64,000 bases of DNA from Bradyrhizobium sp. CCBAU 53338 (GTDB lineage: Bacteria; Pseudomonadota; Alphaproteobacteria; Rhizobiales; Xanthobacteraceae): positions 248,001 to 312,000 of the forward strand of contig NZ_CP030048.1 of assembly GCF_015291665.1 (NCBI RefSeq), given 5' to 3'. The notes under the pieces were generated by a model that worked only from the letters and a program-made list of their open reading frames with translations, was not told the DNA's origin and searched no databases. The translations under genes and the position numbers were made by a program. Positions 44,253-53,017 of this stretch are shown one piece after another. The stretch's first letter is position 1, and every line of letters starts with the position of its first letter.

Positions 44253-45947
44253 CTAGCGACTGATGGTGCTGCCCGCCGCGGTCGCGACGACAGGCAATAC
44301 CTCGGCGCTGGCGCGGTCCGGCGTCTCTTCCTTCCAACGCACCGAGCCGAACGGCCGCTCCAGCATGCGGCGGATCCGCACCGGCTCGGGACCGACGTGG
44401 AAATCGATCGCCTGCTGATGCAGCGCGCGTTCGGACTGGGTCGAGCGGTTGCGCTGGCGCAGATAATCGAACCACGTCGGGCAGTGATAGCGCTCGGTCC
44501 ACAATTCCGGATCGGCGATGTCGCGTGCGATCGACCAGCCATAGGCGCCGTTGCGCTGCCGGGACAGCTGCACGTCCTGCATCACGTTGTGGAAGGCCCG
44601 CGCGTTCTCCTGCGAGACGCGATATTCGATCTCGACCACCAGCGGGCCGCTGCGTCCTGTCAGCGACAGCTTGACTTCGGGATCGGCGAGTACTTCGGCA
44701 TCCTCGTTGCGGGCGCCGACGCGCGGCATCGTCAGCCAGATTCCCAGCAGCGGCGAGACCAGCATCAGGCCGGCGGCGGTGAGCAGCGCGACCTCGACGC
44801 CGGCGTAGTCGGTGAGATGGCCCCATCCCCAGGCGCCGATCGCGATGCCGCCGGAAATCGAGGCCTGGAACGCGGCGAGCGAGCGTCCGGCGACCCAGCG
44901 CGGAGCCGACAACTGCACGCCGATGTTGAACAGCGCCACCGCGGCCATCCAGACCGCGCCCGCAAGCACCAGCGCGGCCGCGGTCAGCACCGGCTCGGTG
45001 CTGAGGGCAAGCGCAGCCATCGCGAACGCCATCGAGAGCGTGCAGGCGCGGATCGCCGCCTCGCCGCTCATGCGCTTGCGCAACTCGTGGATGTTGAGCG
45101 CGCCGACCACTGCGCCCATGCCGAAGGCGCCCAGCATGATGCCGTAGGTCTGCGCGCCGCCGTGCAGCAGGTCGCGCGCGACCAGCGGCATCAGCGCCAT
45201 GATCGCACCGCCGATCAGGCCCATCACCAGCGTGCGCAGCAGCACGATCTTGATCGGCGGCGAATTGGTGATGTAGCGGAAGCCCGAGACCATGGCGCGG
45301 TTGAGCTTCTCCCGCGGCAGGCGCGACGGCTCCGTGGTCCGCCGCCAGAGCAGCAGCACCACGAGCAACGGCAGATAGAGGATCGCGTTGCAGGCGAACG
45401 CCGCGACTGCACCCGCCGCGGCAACGATGACGCCGCCGACCGCGGGACCGAAGCTGCGCGCGATGTTGTAGCTGATGCCGTTGAGCGCCACCGCCGACGG
45501 CAGCGCATCCGGCGGTACCTGCTCGCTGACCGAGGATTGCCAGGCCGGTCCGAACAGCGCATTGCCGCTGCCGACGACGAAGCAGAAGGCCAGCAGCGAT
45601 TCCGGCGCGATCAGCTTAAGCCCGGCGAGGATCGTGAGTGCCGATGCGCCGGTCAGCGCGATCATGAGTGCGACCAGCGTCACGACGCGGCGGTCGTACA
45701 TGTCGGCGATGGCGCCTGCGGGCATCGAGATCAGCATGATCGGCAGCATCAGGGCGGTCTGCACCAGCGCCACCTTGTCGGCGGAAGCCGCCATCTGCGT
45801 CATCGCCCAGGCGGCGCCTACGCCCTGGATCAGGAGACCGAGATTGGAGAGCAGGCTTGCGAGCCAGATGCGCCGGAATACGGTGTACCGCAGGGGGGCC
45901 GTGATGGCGTCGGCGGAACGTCTCTGGCGGTTCGTCTGCTCGGTCAT
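44253..45947 (-). CDS. EntS/DUF894-type MFS exporter with C-terminal soluble domain
   Basis: A 564-residue protein. Residues 20-420 form about twelve membrane helices of the MFS_3 (EntS-like) group, with MPAGAIADMYDRRVVTLVAL as the A-motif and SYNIARSFGPAVGGVIVA as the central motif. Residues 435-550 form a soluble domain (VVEIEYRVSQENARAFHNVM) resembling a monooxygenase-like dimeric alpha/beta-barrel fold, seen in this subfamily. It probably exports a siderophore-like or toxic compound, but the substrate is unknown. ATG 45947 (MTEQTNRQ) is preferred. It diverges from the Tat-exported hydrolase. Confidence 0.87.
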   Translation of the reverse strand: MTEQTNRQRRSADAITAPLRYTVFRRIWLASLLSNLGLLIQGVGAAWAMTQMAASADKVALVQTALMLPIMLISMPAGAIADMYDRRVVTLVALMIALTGASALTILAGLKLIAPESLLAFCFVVGSGNALFGPAWQSSVSEQVPPDALPSAVALNGISYNIARSFGPAVGGVIVAAAGAVAAFACNAILYLPLLVVLLLWRRTTEPSRLPREKLNRAMVSGFRYITNSPPIKIVLLRTLVMGLIGGAIMALMPLVARDLLHGGAQTYGIMLGAFGMGAVVGALNIHELRKRMSGEAAIRACTLSMAFAMAALALSTEPVLTAAALVLAGAVWMAAVALFNIGVQLSAPRWVAGRSLAAFQASISGGIAIGAWGWGHLTDYAGVEVALLTAAGLMLVSPLLGIWLTMPRVGARNEDAEVLADPEVKLSLTGRSGPLVVEIEYRVSQENARAFHNVMQDVQLSRQRNGAYGWSIARDIADPELWTERYHCPTWFDYLRQRNRSTQSERALHQQAIDFHVGPEPVRIRRMLERPFGSVRWKEETPDRASAEVLPVVATAAGSTISR

Positions 45948-46040
45948 ATCCTCTTCCAAGTCGTCTGGCAGAAAATGGCTTCAATGATTCCGGCGGCTTC
46001 AGTGATGCATGCGAAAGTCCTTCGCTGTCCAGTGGTTAGG

Positions 46041-46053
46041 CCGCTATAAGCGG
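46041..46053. promoter_or_regulatory. Small dyad CCGCT-ATA-AGCGG in a divergent promoter region
   Basis: A 5-bp inverted repeat surrounds TATAAG, which could be a -10 box, 33 bp before the Tat-exported hydrolase start. No convincing -35 element is visible. Confidence 0.25.
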
Positions 46054-46085
46054 TGCAAAGACATGGTATTACCGGGGAGGAGCAG

Positions 46086-47456
46086 ATGATGCTGTCACGA
46101 CGGACGATCTTGCAAGGTGCGGGTGGGCTGGCTTTCGCGGTTGCGAACTTCCGGACGCATGCGCTGGCACAAACGCCCTCCGTGGCCCAAGGCACCGAGG
46201 TGCCGCCGATCCTGTTCGTCCACGGCAACGGCGACTACGACGCGCTGTGGATGACCGCGTTGTGGCGGATGGAATCCAACGGCATCGCGCGCGACCGCAT
46301 GATGGCGATCAATTTCACCAATCCGACGGCGCGCGCCGACGATACGGTCGAGCAGGCCAACCGCTCCTCGACCGAGGATCAGCGGCGTGAGCTCGCTGCC
46401 GCCATTGCCGAGTTGAAGCGCCGCACCGGTGCGGCGCGCGTAGCCCTGGTCGGCAATTCGCGCGGCGGCAATTCCATCCGCAACGTCATCAAGAACGGCG
46501 GCGCGGGCGATGTCAGCCACGCCGTGCTGTGCGGCACGCCCAATCACGGCGTGTTCGCGCTCGATGCACTGCTCGGCAGCGAGTTCAACGGACGCGGGGC
46601 CTTCCTGCGCGGCTTGAACGAGGGAGAGAGCGAGGTGACGCCGGGCGTCGCCTTCCTCACCTTGCGCAGCGATGGCATGGACAAATATGCGCAGCCCGAC
46701 GGCCGCTTCATCGGCAAGCCGGGCGTGCCGACCAATGTCACCGCCGAGGGGCCGGAGCTGAAGGGCGCGACCAATCTCGTGCTCGGCACGATCGACCATC
46801 GCGAGACGGCGTATCACCCGCGCGCGTTCCGCGAGATCTACAAATTCATCGCCGGTCGCGAGCCGGCGCGCATCGCGATCACGCCGGAGCAGACCGTCCG
46901 CCTCGGCGGATTGGTCACGGGCGTGGTCGACGGTGTGCCGACCAACCGCCCGGTGGCCGGGGCGACGGTGGAAATTCATCATGTCGACCGTGAGAGCGGG
47001 GAACGCAGCGGCGATGTGGTTCACCGCTCGACGACGGGCGCCGACGGCCGCTGGGGGCCGGCCACGGTCGATCCGACCTCGCCGCTCGAAATCGTCCTGA
47101 CCTCGCCGGACGCCCCGATCACGCATTTCTACCGTTCGCCCTTCCCGCGCTCCTCCGACGTCGTGCATCTGCGCGCCGCGCGCCCGTTCATCCCCGCGGA
47201 CAAGGATGCCGGTGCGGTCGTGATCATGTCGCGTCCGCGCGGCTATTTCGGGTTGCCGCGGGACATCGTCCTGCTCGACGGCAAGGAGCCCGCCGACGTC
47301 CATCCGGGCGTGCCCACGGATGCGGCAGCAACCCTGCGCCTTCCGGCCAGCGAGATCGGGCGTAACGTCGTGGCCGAATTCAATGAAGAACGGATTGTGG
47401 CACGCGCCTGGCCGGCCTCCGAGAACAGGATTGCGGTTGCCGAGCTGACTTACTAG
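46086..47456 (+). CDS. Tat-exported alpha/beta hydrolase (lipase-like)
   Basis: A 456-residue protein with a twin-arginine signal (MLSRRTILQGAGGLAFAVAN, cleaved near ALAQ). The alpha/beta-hydrolase part has the oxyanion segment PILFVHGNGDYDALW and the nucleophile elbow VGNSRGGN with Ser125. The C-terminal part (about 275-380) looks like a carboxypeptidase-regulatory or Ig-like beta domain (RPVAGATVEIHHVDRESGE). It would hydrolyse an ester in the periplasm after folding in the cytoplasm; the substrate is unknown. GGGGAGG five bases upstream decides ATG 46086. Confidence 0.85.
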   Translation: MMLSRRTILQGAGGLAFAVANFRTHALAQTPSVAQGTEVPPILFVHGNGDYDALWMTALWRMESNGIARDRMMAINFTNPTARADDTVEQANRSSTEDQRRELAAAIAELKRRTGAARVALVGNSRGGNSIRNVIKNGGAGDVSHAVLCGTPNHGVFALDALLGSEFNGRGAFLRGLNEGESEVTPGVAFLTLRSDGMDKYAQPDGRFIGKPGVPTNVTAEGPELKGATNLVLGTIDHRETAYHPRAFREIYKFIAGREPARIAITPEQTVRLGGLVTGVVDGVPTNRPVAGATVEIHHVDRESGERSGDVVHRSTTGADGRWGPATVDPTSPLEIVLTSPDAPITHFYRSPFPRSSDVVHLRAARPFIPADKDAGAVVIMSRPRGYFGLPRDIVLLDGKEPADVHPGVPTDAAATLRLPASEIGRNVVAEFNEERIVARAWPASENRIAVAELTY

Positions 47457-47506
47457 CTATCTGCCTGTGCAAGCCCTTACTGCGACGACCTCCGCGGGAG
47501 AGAGCC

Positions 47507-48874
47507 ATGAATATCGCCAGCGTGCGTCGGCCCATCATCCCTCCGACCCCACCGCGCGCGCCGGACAATTTGTCATTCTTCGGCCGGCTTGCGGTGATCC
47601 GGCAGAACATGATTGCGACCTGGGGGCAGCGCGCCTACGAGGAAGAGATCATCCAGGGCCGCTTCTTCCTGCACAAGAGCTTCATCCTGAATCAGCCGGA
47701 TGCGATCCGGCATGTGCTGCTCAGCAATTACGAGAACTACTCGCGGACGCCGGCGGGCATCCGCATGCTGCGGCCGGTGCTCGGTGAGGGTCTTCTGCTC
47801 GCCGAGGGCCACGCCTGGACGCATCAGCGCAGGACGCTCGCGCCCGCCTTCACCCCGCGCGCGACCGCAAACCTCGTTCCGCACATGACGGCGGTGCTCG
47901 ACGAGACCATCGCGAAGCTGGATGCGCGCACGAACGAGCCGATCGATCTGCGCGAGATCATGCAGCGCATGACGCTGGAGATTGCCGGACGCACGATGTT
48001 CTCGTTCGGTATGGATCGGCATGGCCCGACCTTGCGCAACTTCGTCATGGAATATGGCGAACGGCTCGGACGGGCTTATTTCCTCGACATGGTGCTGCCG
48101 GTGTCCTGGCCGACGCCGATGGATCGGGCGCGCGCCCGCTTCCGTACGCGCTGGACCGAATTCGTCGCGAGGCTGATCGCCGAGCGGCGGGCAGCGGGCA
48201 AGAAGGACGGCGCCCCACCGCGCGATCTGTTCGATCTCATGGACGAGTCGCGGGACCCTGAAACCGGCAAGGGCTTTTCCGACGAGCAACTCGTCGACGA
48301 GGTCGCAACCATGATCCTGGCGGGTCACGAGACCACCGCGACCGCCTTGTTCTGGGCGCTCTATCTGCTGGCGCTCGATCCCGACACGCAGGAGGAGGTT
48401 GCCTCCGAGACCCGCGGCGAGCATCTCGACAGCATGGCCGATATCGATCGCCAAAAATTCACCCGCGCCGTGATCGAAGAGACCATGCGGCTGTATCCAC
48501 CTGCGTTCCTTGTTGCGCGGGCCGCGCGCGACAAGGACAACGTCGCTGGCGCCGAGGTGAGCAGGGGCGACATCATCATGATCGCGCCCTGGCTGCTGCA
48601 CCGGCACGAGAAGCTGTGGGATCAGCCGAACGCGTTCATCCCAAAACGCTTCATGTCGAAAGAGCCGCCCGATCGCTTTGCCTATCTGCCGTTCGGCGCA
48701 GGCCCGCGCGTTTGTATCGGCGCGCCGTTCGCGCAGGCCGAATCCGTGCTGGCGCTGGCGCGGCTGATCGGCGCGTTCCGCATCGAGCTGGCGGACGAGG
48801 CGCCGGTCATTCCATATGGCGTCGTCACGACCCAGCCGGACCATTCACCCATGTTCCGTATCACGCGCCGATGA
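47507..48874 (+). CDS. Cytochrome P450
   Basis: A 455-residue cytosolic P450. The I-helix motif ILAGHETTATALFWALYLLA, the K-helix E-x-x-R (EETMRLYPP) and the haem-binding loop FGAGPRVCIGAPFAQAE, with Cys403 as thiolate ligand, are all intact. The PPAFLVARAARD pattern resembles CYP families related to fatty-acid hydroxylases. It needs ferredoxin/reductase partners, none of which is nearby. The gene follows the Tat-exported hydrolase by 50 bp and precedes a cyclase by 50 bp, so a common transcript is likely. Confidence 0.95.
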   Translation: MNIASVRRPIIPPTPPRAPDNLSFFGRLAVIRQNMIATWGQRAYEEEIIQGRFFLHKSFILNQPDAIRHVLLSNYENYSRTPAGIRMLRPVLGEGLLLAEGHAWTHQRRTLAPAFTPRATANLVPHMTAVLDETIAKLDARTNEPIDLREIMQRMTLEIAGRTMFSFGMDRHGPTLRNFVMEYGERLGRAYFLDMVLPVSWPTPMDRARARFRTRWTEFVARLIAERRAAGKKDGAPPRDLFDLMDESRDPETGKGFSDEQLVDEVATMILAGHETTATALFWALYLLALDPDTQEEVASETRGEHLDSMADIDRQKFTRAVIEETMRLYPPAFLVARAARDKDNVAGAEVSRGDIIMIAPWLLHRHEKLWDQPNAFIPKRFMSKEPPDRFAYLPFGAGPRVCIGAPFAQAESVLALARLIGAFRIELADEAPVIPYGVVTTQPDHSPMFRITRR

Positions 48875-48924
48875 CGGGCGGTCGTCCGGCCGCCGGCGTG
48901 ATCCACCCCAAATAGAGTTGCGCC

Positions 48925-50334
48925 ATGAGCGACATCCAGGCCCAGTTTTCCGTTCTGAAGCAGACCGCCGATCCGGTCGTCGTCGAGGCCATCGCCGAGT
49001 TGATCGCCAATGGGCATGATCGCGACCTCAATCGCATCAATGCCCTGGATTTTGCCGATCGTACCGGGCTCGATCAGGAGAAGGTCATTTCCGGGCTCCT
49101 GCACGCCTCGCGGCTCGGCCTGTTCGACATGAGCTGGAACGTGCTGTGTCCCGGCTGCGGCGGGGTTTTGGGTGCGCATGCGACGCTGAAATCGCTGAAG
49201 CACGAGGACTACAATTGCGCGCTCTGTGCAGCCGGATACGAGGCGTCCGTCGACGAGATGGTCGAGGTGGCCTTTACCGTCAGCCCGCGCGTGCGCCGCA
49301 TCGGTGCTCACGATCCCGACACGTTGCCTATCTGGGAATATGTGCGGCAGATGTTCTGGAGCTCCGGCGTCGACATCAACGAAGAGGCGTTCTCGCGCCT
49401 GATCAACGAAGTGACGCTCGAAGCGCTGGAACTGCCCGCCGGCGAAAAGGCGATCCTGTCGCTGAACCTGCCGAGCCAGTTCATCATCGTCTTCGAGCCG
49501 GTCACCCATTCCGCCCATTTCCTCGATGTCCAGGGTGATCCGACGAGCGAACGCCAGCAGCTTTCGATCATGTTCAACAAGCTGGAGGCGCCGACGGGGA
49601 CCACCGTGGTGCGCCCGGGGCCATTGCGACTTACACTCGAAAATCAATCGGGCAATCGCGTATTGCCCTCGGTCTGGATCGCTGCCGACGCGCTGCACGA
49701 GATGATCGGCAAGCGCAAGCCGATCCTGACCGCCAAGAGAATGCTGTCGAACCAGACGTTCCGCGACGTCTTCAAGGCCGACAATCTCAACGTCGATCAG
49801 CGGTTGAAGATCACGTCGCTGACGTTCCTGTTCACCGACCTGAAGGGTTCGACGGCGCTGTACGAGCGGGTCGGCGACCTCAGTGCCTTCGACCTGGTGC
49901 GGGCGCATTTTCGGGCGCTGCTGGAGATCATCGCCGCCGAGAAAGGCGCCGTCGTGAAGACGATCGGCGATGCCGTCATGGCGACCTTCGTCAGGCCTGA
50001 GCATGCAATTACCGCGGGGCTGCGCATGCGCGCGGCGATGGATGATCTCAACAAGCAACGCGGCGCCAACGATCTCGTTCTCAAGATCGGCATCCACGAA
50101 GGCCCGTGCCTTGCGGTGATGCTGAACGAGCGGCAGGATTATTTCGGTCAGACCGTCAATATCGCCGCACGCGTACAGAGCCTGTCGACCGCGCAGGAGA
50201 TCCACATCACCGGCCCGGTGCTGGATGCGCCGGCGGTTGCCGAGATCCTTCATCGGCGCGAGATCAAGCCGATCCAGAAGCGGGCGGCCCTCCGCGGGAT
50301 CGCCGACAAGATGGTGGTGTACGAGATACCGTGA
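48925..50334 (+). CDS. Class III adenylate cyclase with DUF5939-type N-terminal region and zinc-ribbon-like cysteines
   Basis: A 469-residue cytoplasmic protein. The N-terminal region has a helical segment (1-70), then CPGC (75-78) and CALC (98-101) arranged like a zinc ribbon, then a beta-rich domain of the DUF5939 type (about 110-280). The cyclase domain (about 296-465) has metal residues Asp305 (FTDLKGSTALYERVGD) and Asp349 (KTIGDAVMATF), and RQDYFGQTVNIAARVQ. This points to an active cAMP-forming enzyme, perhaps regulated through the metal or a ligand of the middle domain (inference). Confidence 0.88.
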   Translation: MSDIQAQFSVLKQTADPVVVEAIAELIANGHDRDLNRINALDFADRTGLDQEKVISGLLHASRLGLFDMSWNVLCPGCGGVLGAHATLKSLKHEDYNCALCAAGYEASVDEMVEVAFTVSPRVRRIGAHDPDTLPIWEYVRQMFWSSGVDINEEAFSRLINEVTLEALELPAGEKAILSLNLPSQFIIVFEPVTHSAHFLDVQGDPTSERQQLSIMFNKLEAPTGTTVVRPGPLRLTLENQSGNRVLPSVWIAADALHEMIGKRKPILTAKRMLSNQTFRDVFKADNLNVDQRLKITSLTFLFTDLKGSTALYERVGDLSAFDLVRAHFRALLEIIAAEKGAVVKTIGDAVMATFVRPEHAITAGLRMRAAMDDLNKQRGANDLVLKIGIHEGPCLAVMLNERQDYFGQTVNIAARVQSLSTAQEIHITGPVLDAPAVAEILHRREIKPIQKRAALRGIADKMVVYEIP

Positions 50335-50458
50335 ACAGATTGCCGAAACGTAATGCAGCGCGCGGAACCGACGCACGTTGCGCCGGTTGAGTTTCCCGCT
50401 CATATAAAGCTGCTGGCGACCGCGCTTCTCGCGGTGCCATCGATTTCGGTAGGACCTT

Positions 50459-50947
50459 ATGCTCGACGGCTTGCGCCAATTCATCGCCGACATTGTTGCC
50501 CCCCATGCCCAGGACCGCGCCTTCGGCGACAGCGACTACCGGCTTGCGGCCACCGCGCTGCTGGTCCACGTGGTGTCGCTGGACGGGCAGCCGTCGGCCG
50601 CCGAAAAGGGCAAGCTGCACAGCCTGATCGAAAGCCATTTCAAGCTCGATCGCGGTACGGCTGACCGGCTGATCGCGGATGCGACCCAGGTCGAGGGCGA
50701 GGCGGTTGACCTCTATCACTTCACCAGCGTCATCATGCGCTCGCTCGACGAGGAGGGCCGCAAGCGCATCGTCCAGATGATGTGGGAGCTGGTCTATGCC
50801 GACGGCCAGGTCACCGAATTCGAGGACAATGTCGTCTGGCGCGCCTCCGACCTGCTCGGGATTTCCCAGCGCGACCGGATCGATCTCAAGCATGCCGTCG
50901 CGGGCCGGACTGGCGGTCACGTCAAGGATGGCGCTCTCGGCGGCTGA
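50459..50947 (+). CDS. TerB-family (tellurite-resistance-like) helical protein
   Basis: A 162-residue all-helical protein with the TerB core: YRLAATALLVHVVSLDGQPS and LVYADGQVTEFEDNVVWR are the two conserved acidic segments thought to bind metal, and LGISQRDRIDLKHA closes the fold. No other ter genes are nearby, so tellurite resistance should not be assumed. It is 124 bp downstream of the cyclase, possibly in the same transcript. Confidence 0.9.
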   Translation: MLDGLRQFIADIVAPHAQDRAFGDSDYRLAATALLVHVVSLDGQPSAAEKGKLHSLIESHFKLDRGTADRLIADATQVEGEAVDLYHFTSVIMRSLDEEGRKRIVQMMWELVYADGQVTEFEDNVVWRASDLLGISQRDRIDLKHAVAGRTGGHVKDGALGG

Positions 50948-51040
50948 GTGATCGCCAACACCGCATGATTGCCGGTTGTATCGACCACATGACAAAACTT
51001 TAATGTAGCCGCCGAACCTCCCGGTTCCGGATGTCCCTGT

Positions 51041-51054
51041 AAAATCGCGATTTT
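51041..51054. promoter_or_regulatory. Perfect 14-bp palindrome AAAATCGCGATTTT
   Basis: It lies about 124 bp upstream of the SDR gene at 51178. It could be an operator or part of a promoter region; there is no further support. Confidence 0.3.
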
Positions 51055-51177
51055 CCCGCAATCCCTGTCGGTCGATCAGGCAGCCATGCGGCCAGCGCCG
51101 CTTGCCTGCCGCGCGCGGCCTATGCTCCAGTTCCCGCCATTACGGGGCCAAAAAATTCAATTCAAGAGACTGCGATC

Positions 51178-51957
51178 GTGACTGAGCGGGTAACATTGAT
51201 CACCGGTGCCTCGGCGGGCATCGGCACGGAGCTGGCGCGCGTGTTTGCCGCTAATGGACACCGGCTGGCGCTGACGGCGCGACGCGCCGACCGGCTCGAG
51301 GCGCTCGCGAACGAGCTCACCTCCACATGCGGCAAGAAGCCGATCGTGATCGCCTGCGATCTCCAGCAATCGGATGCTGGCGAGCGGATCGCCGCCGCGC
51401 TCGCCGCCGAAGAGGTCGAGCTCGACAATCTCGTCAACAATGCCGGCTTCGGCGTGTTCGGCGATGCCATCGAGCGCGACCGCGACGAGCAGGTCGGTAT
51501 TGTCGACGTCAACGTCCGGGCCCTGACCGATCTGTCGCTGCGCTTCGCCGATCAGCTCATCAGGAACAAGGGCGGCCTGCTCAATGTCGGCTCCGTCGCG
51601 GGCTTCCTGCCGGGCCCCGGCATGGCCGTGTACTACGCGTCCAAGGCCTATGTGATTTCGCTCACCGAGGCATTGCGGGCGGAGCTCGCGCCGCGCGGCG
51701 TTCGCGTCACCGTGCTCTGCCCGGGGCCGGTGCAGACCGAATTCCAGGGACGCGCCGGCGTCGGCGCCGGGCATGATACGGCCATTCTCAACGTCCCGGC
51801 TGCCGACGTCGCGCGGCAGGCCTATCGCGGGCTGATGGCGAACAAAAGGGCAGTGCTGCCAGGGCTCGGCATCAAGATTGTGCCGTTCGCGCTGCGCTTC
51901 TTCCCGCGCGGCTTCATCCTGTCTGCCACCAGCCGGTTCCAGCGACAGAGGAATTGA
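51178..51957 (+). CDS. Classical short-chain dehydrogenase/reductase
   Basis: A 259-residue SDR with all classical motifs: cofactor TERVTLITGASAGIGTELAR, structural NNAGFGVFG, catalytic serine in LLNVGSVAGFLPG, and the Y-x-x-x-K pair in YYASKAYVISLTEALRAELA. The early TARRADRL favours NADP(H). It resembles the bacterial YqjQ/DltE-like branch; the substrate is unknown. The start is GTG 51178 with AAGAGA upstream. It stands alone between TerB and the amidotransferase. Confidence 0.93.
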   Translation: MTERVTLITGASAGIGTELARVFAANGHRLALTARRADRLEALANELTSTCGKKPIVIACDLQQSDAGERIAAALAAEEVELDNLVNNAGFGVFGDAIERDRDEQVGIVDVNVRALTDLSLRFADQLIRNKGGLLNVGSVAGFLPGPGMAVYYASKAYVISLTEALRAELAPRGVRVTVLCPGPVQTEFQGRAGVGAGHDTAILNVPAADVARQAYRGLMANKRAVLPGLGIKIVPFALRFFPRGFILSATSRFQRQRN

Positions 51958-52087
51958 AGAAAGCCTCAAGTCTCCGTAGTGGCCCGGAGCTTGCTTCAGG
52001 ATCGGGGCGTGTGTGCGCAAACTCACACGATGTTAACCAGCGCTTAGCTATGCTGGCGGCTTGAACCGATAGCACTCGCAAAAGGCC

Positions 52088-52882
52088 ATGTCGTTTCGGA
52101 CCAACAGGTTTGGTGGCGCGGAATTGGTGCCCTTCCCCCGAAGGACGCCGAGCGCGATCGCCTCCGAACCCCTCCTCCCGGTTCTGATCGTCCTGCATCA
52201 GGAATCCTCGACGCCCGGCCGCGTCGGTAACGCACTGCGCGCGCTCGGCCATCGTCTCGATATCCGCAGACCGCGCTTCGGCGATCCCCTGCCCGATACG
52301 CTCGACCGGCATGCCGGGGCCGTGATGTTCGGCGGTCCCATGAGCGCCAATGATTCGGACGACTACATCCGCCGCGAGATCGACTGGATCGAAATTCCGC
52401 TTCGCGAGCAGCGGCCGTTCCTCGGCATTTGCCTCGGTGCGCAGATGCTGGCGATGCAGCTCGGCGCGCGCGTCGCGCCGCATGCGCAGGCGCTGACCCA
52501 GATCGGCTACTACCCGATCCGCCCCACACAGGCCGGTCACGCGTTGTGTCCGGACTGGCCGGCTCAGGTCTATCATTGGCACCGCGAAGGATTTCAGCTG
52601 CCGCGCGGCGCCGAATTGCTGGCGGAAGGCGATGACTTTCCGATCCAGGCGTTCCGTACGGGCAATGCCTTCGGCGTGCAGTTTCATCCCGACGTGACCT
52701 ACGCCATGATGCATTGCTGGACCACGCGCGGCTATGACGGTCTCAGCGCGCCCGGCGCGCGCGAGCGGCACCATCATTTTGCAGACCGCGCAGTCTACGA
52801 CGCTGCGGAACGCGCCTGGCTCGATCATTTCATCGATGGTTGGCTGGCGCGCCGGCCGGTGCTGGCGCAAGCCGCCGAGTAA
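52088..52882 (+). CDS. Class I glutamine amidotransferase-like protein
   Basis: A 264-residue protein of the GMP-synthase-like GATase family. The nucleophile elbow LGICLGAQMLAMQLGA carries the cysteine and the histidine is in FGVQFHPDVTYAMM. The third triad residue, normally glutamate in F-H-P-E, is aspartate here, so activity may be altered. Stand-alone proteins of this type hydrolyse gamma-glutamyl amides or glutathione-like substrates; the true substrate is unknown. The first 25 residues are poorly conserved-looking, and the real start might lie later. Confidence 0.87.
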   Translation: MSFRTNRFGGAELVPFPRRTPSAIASEPLLPVLIVLHQESSTPGRVGNALRALGHRLDIRRPRFGDPLPDTLDRHAGAVMFGGPMSANDSDDYIRREIDWIEIPLREQRPFLGICLGAQMLAMQLGARVAPHAQALTQIGYYPIRPTQAGHALCPDWPAQVYHWHREGFQLPRGAELLAEGDDFPIQAFRTGNAFGVQFHPDVTYAMMHCWTTRGYDGLSAPGARERHHHFADRAVYDAAERAWLDHFIDGWLARRPVLAQAAE

Positions 52883-52963
52883 TCGCGCCTTCGCCGGTTC
52901 TTGGCGCAGATCCTCGGTGCGGATACTTGGCGCAAGTCCTCGCCTTACTCCTGGATATGCTAG

Positions 52964-52980
52964 GCTCGTTCCTAACGAGC
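52964..52980. promoter_or_regulatory. Inverted repeat GCTCGTT-CCT-AACGAGC upstream of a crotonase gene
   Basis: A 7-bp perfect dyad lies 37-54 bp before the GTG start of the 53018 gene and just after a TATGCT hexamer that could be a -10 box. This fits an operator near the transcription start. A direct repeat TTGGCGCA (52901 and 52927) lies further upstream. Confidence 0.4.
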
Positions 52981-53017
52981 GCGCGCGAACGCGTGCCGGC
53001 AATCAAGGGAGAGCGCG

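Noticed and set aside
50459..50947. Tellurite-resistance operon
   Set aside because: Only a TerB-like protein is present; no TerC, TerD or TerZ genes accompany it.
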